A DNA stretch of 64,000 nt from the NCBI GenBank assembly GCA_944384985.1, contig CALWVM010000006.1:1-64000 (forward strand), given 5' to 3'. Made by a program: the position numbers and the translations under genes. The DNA comes from an uncultured Clostridia bacterium (GTDB lineage Bacteria > Bacillota > Clostridia > Oscillospirales > Acutalibacteraceae). Under the pieces are notes generated by a model. That model was not told where the DNA came from. It saw only the letters and a list, made by a program, of their open reading frames with translations, and searched no databases. Each line of letters starts with the position of its first letter. Position 1 is the stretch's first letter. Shown here one piece after another: positions 43,906 through 50,453 of this stretch.

Positions 43906-44266
43906 TTTCCTGCTGCGTGAAGAGGTTGATTTGATTGGATTTTGCCTTTGCCTCGGTACGCACACGGTCGAGCTCGCGCTTATAAAAATCGCGTTCCGTC
44001 TGCGCTTCGGAGGCGTCTTTGAGATAATCCTTGATCTGCGCGCGATACCCTTCGGCGGTCTGCTCGGCTTTTTTTGCTTTGTCGGCGAATTCCAGCGCTG
44101 TGAGCACCGCCGCCTGGTTTGTGGACATAAACGGGTTTGCCGCCTGCAGCTCCTGCATTTTTTCGTTGATCTCCGCGGCGAGCGTGTTGGTATATTCCGC
44201 CGTCTCGTCTGTACGCAGCGCATAGGTGACACCCGCAATGGAGACCTTGACCTTATTCATTTCCAT
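43898..44266 (-). CDS. zapA: cell division protein ZapA
   Basis: This 122-residue ZapA stabilises FtsZ filaments. The N-terminal domain K-V-K-V-S-I-A-G-V-T-Y-A-L-R and the long C-terminal coiled coil (about 60-115) are typical. GAGGTG lies 7 bases before the ATG at 44266. Its position ahead of the U32 gene is common in Clostridia. The promoter lies at 44318-44346. Confidence 0.9.
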   Translation of the reverse strand: MEMNKVKVSIAGVTYALRTDETAEYTNTLAAEINEKMQELQAANPFMSTNQAAVLTALEFADKAKKAEQTAEGYRAQIKDYLKDASEAQTERDFYKRELDRVRTEAKAKSNQINLFTQQENG

Positions 44267-44317
44267 ATTCAAACACCTCAAATCAGCCGATTTCGGATAT
44301 GAATTTATATTTCTTAT

Positions 44318-44346
44318 ATTATAGCGGAATTTGCCGCAAACTGCAA
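44318..44346 (-). promoter_or_regulatory. zapA-U32-dut promoter
   Basis: Minus strand: -35 TTGCAG (44341-44346), 17-base spacer, consensus -10 TATAAT (44318-44323). Confidence 0.75.
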
Positions 44347-44349
44347 CAG

Positions 44350-44883
44350 CTATTCTTGCGCGCTGCGGTGCGATTCGTCCGAATCTTCCTTAAATGCGGC
44401 TGGGAAGAAGCTTCGCAGCAGTGCCTTTCCCGTTTCGGTACGGAAAATGCGCATTTCGCCTGCCCGCACGGCGTCCATGGAAAGACCGTCCTCACAGGCA
44501 TTGACCAGAAAATCCGCCTCCACGAGCGCGCGATAATCCAGATCCGCCGTATCGGTGTAGGTGTGGTGACAGGCGATAAGCACCCCGACGCGCTCCGCTG
44601 TTTCACGCGTTTCCCCGAGCGAGGTGAGAAGGTCGATCGCCTTTTGCGGGCCGAACTCTTCCTGCATTTTCCCCGTGCAGTGCCCGAATTCCCGTTCACA
44701 GTCGCGAATGGCGATGTCGTGCGTCAGTGCGGCGGCTTCGAGCGTGTGCTGCGCGCCGGGTGCAAGCCCTTCGCCCTCGCCGATGCATTTTGCAAGCGCA
44801 TATACTTTCAGAAAGTGCTGGATGCGCCGCGTATCGCCTTGAAAATAACAGACCATCGCGCGGCAAAGCGTGCCGATTTCCAT
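44350..44883 (-). CDS. HD-domain phosphohydrolase
   Basis: This 177-residue HD-superfamily protein has R-I-Q-H-F near residue 20 as first metal His, L-T-H-D-I-A as the HD pair near 54, and C-H-H-T-Y near 105. Such proteins hydrolyse phosphomonoesters or nucleotides; the substrate is unknown. AGAGGGA precedes the ATG at 44883; the frame extends to 44994 without support. It ends just upstream of the zapA promoter and may be separately transcribed. Confidence 0.85.
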   Translation of the reverse strand: MEIGTLCRAMVCYFQGDTRRIQHFLKVYALAKCIGEGEGLAPGAQHTLEAAALTHDIAIRDCEREFGHCTGKMQEEFGPQKAIDLLTSLGETRETAERVGVLIACHHTYTDTADLDYRALVEADFLVNACEDGLSMDAVRAGEMRIFRTETGKALLRSFFPAAFKEDSDESHRSAQE

Positions 44884-44972
44884 AGCGTTCCCTCTTTTCT
44901 TTCTCCATGATAGAGGAAACGGCAGTAAAAAGCAAGGGCTGGCGCAGAAAAAGAAAGATTCTGAACAAAATG

Positions 44973-45002
44973 TTGACAAATAAGCAAGCCGCATGGTATA
45001 TT
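44973..45002 (+). promoter_or_regulatory. promoter of leader RNA 1
   Basis: -35 TTGACA (44973-44978), 18-base spacer, -10 TATATT (44997-45002). It heads the accessory island. Confidence 0.7.
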
Positions 45003-45008
45003 GACCAT

Positions 45009-45098
45009 AGAGACGACCCTCTCAGAAATGCCGGACGCACGCAGCTTTTGCAAGTGCGCTTGCTTTCCTGCGGCTGCGTGCAAACGCAGCCGCTTTTT
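45009..45098 (+). ncRNA. leader RNA 1 with terminator
   Basis: A predicted 90-base RNA runs from just after the promoter to a terminator at 45070-45098: GCGGCTGCGT pairs with ACGCAGCCGC and TTTTT follows. The region before it can form GCGCAC-type stems around GCACGCAGCTTTTGC. It shares with leader RNA 2 the blocks GAAATG, AGCTT-TGC and the terminator GCGGCTGC...GCAGCCGCTTTTTG. It could be a riboswitch, attenuator or stand-alone sRNA; I match it to no known class. The remaining 117 bases to the next gene carry a weak 22-codon frame (45123-45191). Confidence 0.45.
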
Positions 45099-45215
45099 GT
45101 GTTAGTTATGTGGAAAGGAGGAATGGACAGAAAAAAGGAAAGCACCGGATTCACTTCGAAAGCACCCGCCGATCTGCAGCGTGCGGGATAGGAATGGATA
45201 TGTAAGGAGCAGTCT

Positions 45216-45851
45216 ATGAAACGAAGCAAAAAAATCCTGCTTTGCGGCATAGCTTTGGCGGTAGTTATATGCGTTGCCACAGGAGTTTGGATCAAAACAA
45301 AGCCGCAGGAGATGCCACACGTCGTTGGCGTGACCGATTTGACGGACATTGCGACGATGAACATCGGCGCCCAAATGCCCAAGCTTCTGTATGCCGACGA
45401 GGACAAGGCGGTTTTACAGGGCACGTTCGGTGTTTTGGTATACGATCTCGTAAATTCGCGCGTGACCGACAGGCTCACCTGTGCGAGGATTGAGGAAAAC
45501 GGCATCACACAGCTTTGTGCTGCCGTGTCTCAAGACGGCAGCGTACTTCTCCTCGGGAATTTGGGGGAAGACTATACGCAACAATACGATTTGAACAGGT
45601 TTGCTTTGTCCGAATATGACGGCGCGGCAATAGATCTGTATACGCCGACGCAAATTTCACCAGGCTATGACGCGGCACACGACCCGTACTTGGATTTGCA
45701 GTATCTTATCGGGGAATACATCGCGGATTTGGGCGACGCATTTCTGTATGTTCGCGCGAAGCAGGATTGGAGTATGCAGAGCCTGCAAATCGTGCGGTGC
45801 AGTTACGGGACTGCGGACGAAAAGGTTTGGGACGTTTTCGGTAAGGCATAA
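45216..45851 (+). CDS. secreted/membrane-anchored unknown protein, 211 residues
   Basis: An N-terminal membrane anchor (about 7-26) is followed by an extracellular domain. The stretch K-L-L-Y-A-D-E-D-K-A-V-L-Q-G-T-F-G-V-L-V-Y-D-L resembles blades of beta-propeller-like sensor domains found at the C-terminus of some M56 peptidases in Firmicutes, but here it stands alone. The function is unknown. AAGGAG precedes the ATG. It is the first gene downstream of leader RNA 1. Confidence 0.7.
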   Translation: MKRSKKILLCGIALAVVICVATGVWIKTKPQEMPHVVGVTDLTDIATMNIGAQMPKLLYADEDKAVLQGTFGVLVYDLVNSRVTDRLTCARIEENGITQLCAAVSQDGSVLLLGNLGEDYTQQYDLNRFALSEYDGAAIDLYTPTQISPGYDAAHDPYLDLQYLIGEYIADLGDAFLYVRAKQDWSMQSLQIVRCSYGTADEKVWDVFGKA

Positions 45852-45939
45852 AAAGTGTTCCGCGTTTATGCGGGGAACACGATACGCCTCTCACAAAGCG
45901 TGGTCAAACTTAGCTTCAGGCGAAGAAGGAGGGAAATAT

Positions 45940-46284
45940 ATGCAAAATCGCATCAAACCATGGATGCTGTTCACGGCGGCGGGCATCTTCTACACATGGT
46001 ATCTCATAGCAGGTTTTATCGTTAACGCGACCCGGCTCCCATATACCCTGCAAGGCACGGCGGGAGAGGTGTTAGACTTCTGTACCTATTTCAATATGGA
46101 TATGGAAGCGTTTGTGCAAATCCATGCCTTTACAGTGCCGATAGCGTTTGCGATTTATACCGTTATCGTCCTGCTCGCCTACAAATCATTTACAAAACCG
46201 CAGAAAATCGTTTTCGGGCTGCTGCCCGTCGCGGCAATTCTCGGAAATGTCCTTGCTATGTGGATCGGGGCGACAGTGTATTAG
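45940..46284 (+). CDS. small membrane protein A1
   Basis: This 114-residue protein has about three hydrophobic helices and starts M-Q-N-R-I-K-P-W-M-L-F-T-A-A-G. It is a close paralogue of the next gene, with the shared ends K-P-W-M-L-F-T-A-A-G and Q-K-I-V-F-G-L-L-P. GGAGGG precedes the ATG. No family is recognised; it is probably a cytoplasmic-membrane protein. Confidence 0.75.
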   Translation: MQNRIKPWMLFTAAGIFYTWYLIAGFIVNATRLPYTLQGTAGEVLDFCTYFNMDMEAFVQIHAFTVPIAFAIYTVIVLLAYKSFTKPQKIVFGLLPVAAILGNVLAMWIGATVY

Positions 46285-46302
46285 GTCACAATTCTTTGTC
46301 TG

Positions 46303-46337
46303 TAACAGCATAGAATACACAAGACGGAATATATTAA
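46303..46337 (+). repeat. intergenic repeat, copy 1
   Basis: AACAGCATAGAATACACAAG and following bases before gene A2 recur, with a few changes, at 47265-47297. This marks a past tandem duplication. Confidence 0.55.
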
Positions 46338-46358
46338 GGTGAACAAGGGGGTGTATGT

Positions 46359-46706
46359 ATGCAAAACCGCACGAAACCATGGATGTTGTTTACTGCCGCC
46401 GGAGTATTTTACACATGGTATCTTGCGTCAAGCATTTTGCTCAACTGCACAACGTGGAGTTATACCCTACACGGTATACAATGGCGGATATTTGCCTTTT
46501 TCACACATTTTTTTCTGGATTTGGAGCTGTTTTATGCGCTGCAAATTGTGTTTCTGCCTATCGTATTTATCATCTATACCATCGTGGTGTTGGTGACTTA
46601 CAAGCCTTTTACAAAGGCGCAGAAAATCGTTTTCGGGCTGCTGCCTGCCATAGCGATTCTCGGAAATCTTATTGCAATGGAAGTTGGCGCGCAAATGTCC
46701 CGGTGA
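46359..46706 (+). CDS. small membrane protein A2 (paralogue of A1)
   Basis: This 115-residue protein is alignable with A1 along its whole length: M-Q-N-R-T-K-P-W-M-L-F-T-A-A-G-V-F-Y-T-W-Y-L at the start, then I-I-Y-T-I-V-V-L and Q-K-I-V-F-G-L-L-P. The middle segment has diverged (F-A-F-F-T-H-F-F instead of D-F-C-T-Y-F-N). A GGGGG site precedes the ATG. It arose by tandem duplication; the function is unknown. Confidence 0.75.
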   Translation: MQNRTKPWMLFTAAGVFYTWYLASSILLNCTTWSYTLHGIQWRIFAFFTHFFLDLELFYALQIVFLPIVFIIYTIVVLVTYKPFTKAQKIVFGLLPAIAILGNLIAMEVGAQMSR

Positions 46707-46795
46707 TTTTTCCCCTTTTTAAACGCCCTAAATCGTGTTTTATACTATGACTTCTTTTATGCCGAACACTTCTTTTATGTAACGAGGTGAAAGAT

Positions 46796-47245
46796 ATGCG
46801 AACGAAAACCAGATGTTGGCTTTCCGTAATTCTGATCTTGCTTCCCATAATCCCGGTTGTTTGTAGTGCGGTCGGCAAGCGTGTTTTGTACGCCAATCCG
46901 AATGTGGGCTGGGCGCTTCTGGGCATTGCCGTGCCGTTCGGCGAAATGAGTATGCTGCTTTATTTTACGGCGTACCCGATCTTTTGCGCTGTCGCAGCCG
47001 TTGGGATGCACTGCTTTTCCCGGGAAGATGTTCCCAAAAAGCTGGAAAGACTGCTGCTTGCATTCCCAATCGCGGCGGGGGCTTGCGGGCTTCTGTTTGT
47101 TGTTATGATGCTGCTGGGGCTCAGGAATGGGATTTTACCTGTACTGGTTGCCATGGCAGCTTCGCAGCTCGGCTGGTTTGTCAGCAATATCGTCGCGCTT
47201 TGCTTTCTGCGGCGGGAAATACGTAAGGAAAGATCGTCTGATTGA
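46796..47245 (+). CDS. small membrane protein B1
   Basis: This 149-residue protein has four predicted membrane helices. It shares with the gene at 48587 the block P-K-K-L-E-R-L-L-L-A-F-P and the end G-W-F-V-S-N-I-V-A-L-C-F-L-R-R-E. It therefore belongs to a second paralogous family of the island. GAGGTGAAAG precedes the ATG at 46796; a GTG at 46787 is in frame. The function is unknown. Confidence 0.75.
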   Translation: MRTKTRCWLSVILILLPIIPVVCSAVGKRVLYANPNVGWALLGIAVPFGEMSMLLYFTAYPIFCAVAAVGMHCFSREDVPKKLERLLLAFPIAAGACGLLFVVMMLLGLRNGILPVLVAMAASQLGWFVSNIVALCFLRREIRKERSSD

Positions 47246-47264
47246 ATTTGTAATTCTCGTACCA

Positions 47265-47297
47265 CAACAGCATAGAATAGACACGACGGTGTATTAA
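47265..47297 (+). repeat. intergenic repeat, copy 2
   Basis: CAACAGCATAGAATAGACAC and following bases correspond to 46303-46337 but are no longer followed by an A-type gene. Confidence 0.55.
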
Positions 47298-47320
47298 ACA
47301 CATAAAAGGCAAGGATAAAG

Positions 47321-47354
47321 TTGACGGAATTTATATAATGTGATATATTATCAC
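47321..47354 (+). promoter_or_regulatory. promoter of leader RNA 2 with operator-like palindrome
   Basis: -35 TTGACG (47321-47326), 17-base spacer, -10 TATATT (47344-47349). An inverted repeat GTGATA-TAT-TATCAC (47340-47354) covers the -10, suggesting a repressor site. Confidence 0.6.
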
Positions 47355-47355
47355 A

Positions 47356-47440
47356 TATAAGACGTGTACCGAAATGATGTAGCTTCTGCGGCGAAGCGAG
47401 TTTTGTAGGTCAGCGGCTGCGGAAAATGCAGCCGCTTTTT
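47356..47440 (+). ncRNA. leader RNA 2 with terminator
   Basis: A predicted 85-base RNA ends at the terminator AGCGGCTGC/GCAGCCGCT (47412-47420 and 47428-47436) plus TTTTT. It shares GAAATG, TAGCTTCTGC and the terminator with leader RNA 1, 2.3 kb upstream. The remaining 150 bases to the phospholipase gene include the same GAAAGGAGGAATG string that follows RNA 1 (at 47525-47537). Confidence 0.45.
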
Positions 47441-47594
47441 GCTTTTGTGTGTTGCGTTTGCTTGGCCGGTGAGGAATTGCCGTACAAATTACTCGAAAAG
47501 CCATAGCAAACCCGACAAATGCTCGAAAGGAGGAATGCAGAAAAACATTTATAGGAAAACATGTTACGGTTGTTCATGAAGAGGAGAGAATAGT

Positions 47595-48572
47595 ATGTTA
47601 AAAAAGGGCATATCCATATTTTTATCGATGACCATTTTATTGCTTTGCGTGTGCTCGGTTCCTGTCTTTGCGTCTGAGCCGGAGTTTGACATCAACGATT
47701 ACAGCCTGGAAGATTTGAAAACGATGACCACGGCGGAAAAGAAAGAACTAATCGCCAATTTCATTGAAACCTATAATCCATACGGCTTGCGGGATTTACT
47801 GGAACAGGAAGCGCAGGCGACCGCCGGTGCCGTAAGAGTAGAGCCGGGTATAGAATTGCAGTGGAAATCAGACTCTGAATTTTTTGATGATGGCCAGCAA
47901 ATTGCTACGCACCAGATAATTACTTTAGAGGCTTTTTTGAAATTTGTAACAGATTACGGGTTCTATCAAATAGATGGGAGTGGTGCTTTAGCTATTGCAT
48001 TAAATTTGGCTGCAGCTTCTGCACTTCCAGACAGGGAAGAAGATGATAATCACCTCTTTTACGGACATTTTTATGACCCAGATACTGGAACAAATTACAC
48101 TGGAAATACATCCCCTACCGCAAAGACACGCATAAAATTACATTATAATCATGCGGTTGAAGCTTTAGATAATAATTCTAATGAATTTGAAGGGGTAGCA
48201 AAGTCCATGGAGGACTTGGGGAAGGCTTTGCATTATATTCAAGATGTATGTGAACCTCACCATGCAGCAAATAAAACAGCGGCAAATTCTTCGCATATTA
48301 TATTTGAGGCTTATGTTGATAGCAAAGTGGATCTTTTGATGCCGATTATTCCAACTCTGCCAAATGTCGATATATACAGTGCGCAAACAGACGATGTAGA
48401 AGATTTGCTCCATACAGCGGCAATCAGGGGCAAGTATTTTATAGATTATACGACAATTTTACAACGATCAAACTGGGATTATGCGGGAACACAGACTTTA
48501 TATTGTGCTGCTTTGTCTTCGATGCAATTGATGTATAAGTTTTTTTACGAAATCAACGCATCTTTTCTGTGA
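47595..48572 (+). CDS. secreted zinc-dependent phospholipase C
   Basis: This 325-residue protein has a Sec signal peptide (about 1-26, V-P-V-F-A-S). It carries the bacterial zinc phospholipase C core: G-H-F-Y-D-P near 156, H-Y-N-H near 182, L-G-K-A-L-H-Y-I-Q-D-V-C-E-P-H-H-A-A-N near 209-227 and several further His. Members hydrolyse phosphatidylcholine and related lipids outside the cell and can be haemolytic. Unlike classical enzymes, it has an extra 60-residue Glu/Thr-rich N-terminal region. From about 47900 to 48560 codon use is distinctly A/T-richer than in neighbours, suggesting transfer. AGAGGAGAG precedes the ATG. Confidence 0.85.
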   Translation: MLKKGISIFLSMTILLLCVCSVPVFASEPEFDINDYSLEDLKTMTTAEKKELIANFIETYNPYGLRDLLEQEAQATAGAVRVEPGIELQWKSDSEFFDDGQQIATHQIITLEAFLKFVTDYGFYQIDGSGALAIALNLAAASALPDREEDDNHLFYGHFYDPDTGTNYTGNTSPTAKTRIKLHYNHAVEALDNNSNEFEGVAKSMEDLGKALHYIQDVCEPHHAANKTAANSSHIIFEAYVDSKVDLLMPIIPTLPNVDIYSAQTDDVEDLLHTAAIRGKYFIDYTTILQRSNWDYAGTQTLYCAALSSMQLMYKFFYEINASFL

Positions 48573-48586
48573 GAAAGGAGAAATGA

Positions 48587-49039
48587 TTGCACATGAAAAG
48601 TAAAGCGCACGGTATCTTATCTTTTGTGCTGCTCCTGTTACCTGTTTTATGGTGGGGAGCGCCCAAAATCGGCGACCGCCTCAGCGAAGAACACGAAAAA
48701 GCAGCGTGGATTTTAACGGATTTTATCGGCTTACAGGTTCTCGGAGAAAGCTTCATCTTGTTATATATCATTTACCCGGTTCTTTGCGCTGTTGTGGAAG
48801 TCATTCTGTATCGTGTTTCGGACACATCTTTGCCTAAAAAGCTGAAACATGTGCTTCTTGCCTTCCCATTGGCGCTTGGAATTTGCGGCATAGTGTTCTT
48901 TTTGCTGTTTTTGTCCGGCAAGGCCTGGCTCGCACTGCCGTTTATGTATGCGATGGAAGTCCTTTGGGGCGGCTGGCTTGTCAGCAATATTGCGGCTCTG
49001 ATTTACCTGCGGCGGGAAAAGCGGCAGGATAACGCATAA
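48587..49039 (+). CDS. small membrane protein B2 (paralogue of B1)
   Basis: This protein of about 150 residues has four membrane helices. The shared block P-K-K-L-K-H-V-L-L-A-F-P and the end W-L-V-S-N-I-A-A-L-I-Y-L-R-R-E match B1 at 46796. AAAGGAG lies 6 bases before TTG 48587 and 12 before ATG 48593, so TTG is the likelier start. It follows the phospholipase by 14 bases and may assist or protect against it; this is inferred from position only. Confidence 0.75.
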   Translation: MHMKSKAHGILSFVLLLLPVLWWGAPKIGDRLSEEHEKAAWILTDFIGLQVLGESFILLYIIYPVLCAVVEVILYRVSDTSLPKKLKHVLLAFPLALGICGIVFFLLFLSGKAWLALPFMYAMEVLWGGWLVSNIAALIYLRREKRQDNA

Positions 49040-49063
49040 ACCGCAAAGCAACTGATTTTTTCC

Positions 49064-49091
49064 TTGCAATTCCCGAAAAGTGTGTTATACT
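49064..49091 (+). promoter_or_regulatory. pheST promoter
   Basis: -35 TTGCAA (49064-49069), 16-base spacer, -10 TATACT (49086-49091), directly ahead of the T-box. Confidence 0.7.
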
Positions 49092-49097
49092 ATTAGT

Positions 49098-49343
49098 CGC
49101 AAACCGAACTGCAAACGCGAGGAAAAAGGCAGTAGGCAAAGGGTTTCGCCTGTAAGAGAGAATGCGCCATGGGCTGGGAGCGCATTCCGGGCGGCTTTCG
49201 CTGAACTTTCACTTTGGAGCGGCGCGGCTGAACGGAGAGTAGGCCGCGACGGGTGCCGCCGTTATCGGGCGCGGGAGTGTCGGCTCCTTTACAAACAGGG
49301 TGGTTTAAGGCTTTTGCGCCGTCCCTTTTGGGGCGGCGTTTTT
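49098..49343 (+). promoter_or_regulatory. T-box leader of pheST, probably tRNA-Phe responsive
   Basis: A 250-base leader precedes pheS. It holds a large Stem I with AGAGAG and a GAACTTTC segment offering a UUU/UUC specifier. The T-box bulge follows as CAGGGTGGTTTAAGG, whose UGGU can pair with an uncharged tRNA end (ACCA). The terminator CGCCGTCCC/GGGGCGGCG with TTTTT closes it at 49317-49343. The bases after UGG differ from the usual UGGNACC. Uncharged tRNA-Phe should stabilise the antiterminator and raise pheST expression. Confidence 0.85.
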
Positions 49344-49375
49344 GTGTATAGGCACAAAACAGACGGAAAGGAAGA

Positions 49376-50434
49376 ATGGCTTTGAAGCAGAAACTCGAAG
49401 AAATCCGCGCGCGCGCCAAGGCGCAGCTCGAAAGCGTTACAGAGCTCGGCGATTTGGAAACGCTTCGCGTGGCCGTGCTCGGCAAAAAAGGCGAACTTAC
49501 GGCGATTTTAAAGAGTATGGGCTCGCTTTCGGCTGAGGAACGCCCGAAAATGGGGCAGCTTGCAAACGAAGTGCGCAAGGACATTGAAACCATGCTTGCC
49601 GACAAAACGCAGGCGCTTAAAAATCTTGCCATGCAGCGGGAGATCGAAAGCACGCCGCTTTTTGATCTCTCCATGCCCGCCGATCTCACCCGCGGGTCGT
49701 ATCATCCCATCACGCTTGTGCAGCGTGAATGCGAGCGTGTGTTCAAGTCCATGGGCTTTACCGTGGAGGATTATGCGGAGGTCGTCAGTGATTACGAGTG
49801 CTTTGAATCGCTCAACATCCCGAAAGACCACCCCGCACGCGATATGCAGGATACCTACTACCTCGAAAACGGGCAGCTCTTAAAAACTCAGACCTCCGCC
49901 GCGCAGAATGCGATCTATAAGAAGTATAAGGATGCACTTATTAACGACGGGGTGCCCATCAAGGCGATCTTCCCGGGCCGCTGTTTCCGCAATGAAGCGA
50001 CCGATGCCTGCCACGAAAACACCTTCTTCCAGATGGAAGGCGTGATGGTGGATAAGAACATTTCTATTTCGAACCTGATTTACTTCATGAAAACCATGCT
50101 TTCCGAGGTGTTCCAAAAGGACATCAAGGTGCGGCTTCGCCCGGGCTTCTTCCCGTTCGTCGAACCCGGCTTCGAGCTGGACATCAGCTGCCTGATCTGC
50201 GGCGGCGAGGGCTGCCCCTCCTGCAAGCACAGTGGCTGGCTGGAGCTTTGCCCCTGCGGGATGATCCATCCCGTGGTGCTTCGTGAGGGCGGCATCGATC
50301 CCGAAGAATACACGGGCTTTGCGTTCGGTCTGGGGCTTACGCGCCTTGCCATGATGAAGTACGGCATAAAAGATATCCGCGACTTAAACAGCGGCAGCTT
50401 GAAATCGCTGTCGCAGTTCACGGACGACGAATGA
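49376..50434 (+). CDS. pheS: phenylalanyl-tRNA synthetase alpha subunit
   Basis: This 352-residue class II synthetase subunit has an N-terminal coiled coil (about 1-85). Motif 2 is F-P-G-R-C-F-R-N-E-A near 200, and motif 3 is F-G-L-G-L-T-R-L-A-M near 322. A Cys-rich insert C-L-I-C-G-G-E-G-C-P-S-C near 265 is seen in Firmicute PheS. It forms the alpha2-beta2 enzyme with PheT. GGAAGGAAG precedes the ATG. Confidence 0.96.
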   Translation: MALKQKLEEIRARAKAQLESVTELGDLETLRVAVLGKKGELTAILKSMGSLSAEERPKMGQLANEVRKDIETMLADKTQALKNLAMQREIESTPLFDLSMPADLTRGSYHPITLVQRECERVFKSMGFTVEDYAEVVSDYECFESLNIPKDHPARDMQDTYYLENGQLLKTQTSAAQNAIYKKYKDALINDGVPIKAIFPGRCFRNEATDACHENTFFQMEGVMVDKNISISNLIYFMKTMLSEVFQKDIKVRLRPGFFPFVEPGFELDISCLICGGEGCPSCKHSGWLELCPCGMIHPVVLREGGIDPEEYTGFAFGLGLTRLAMMKYGIKDIRDLNSGSLKSLSQFTDDE

Positions 50435-50453
50435 GCGGGGAGGAGGAGAACTT

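Noticed and set aside
45123..45191. 22-codon frame after leader RNA 1 (and a 14-codon frame at 47535-47579 after RNA 2)
   Set aside because: Both follow GAAAGGAGGAATG, but the ribosome site is only one base from the ATG and the two peptides share almost nothing, so conservation of the string is better explained by duplication.
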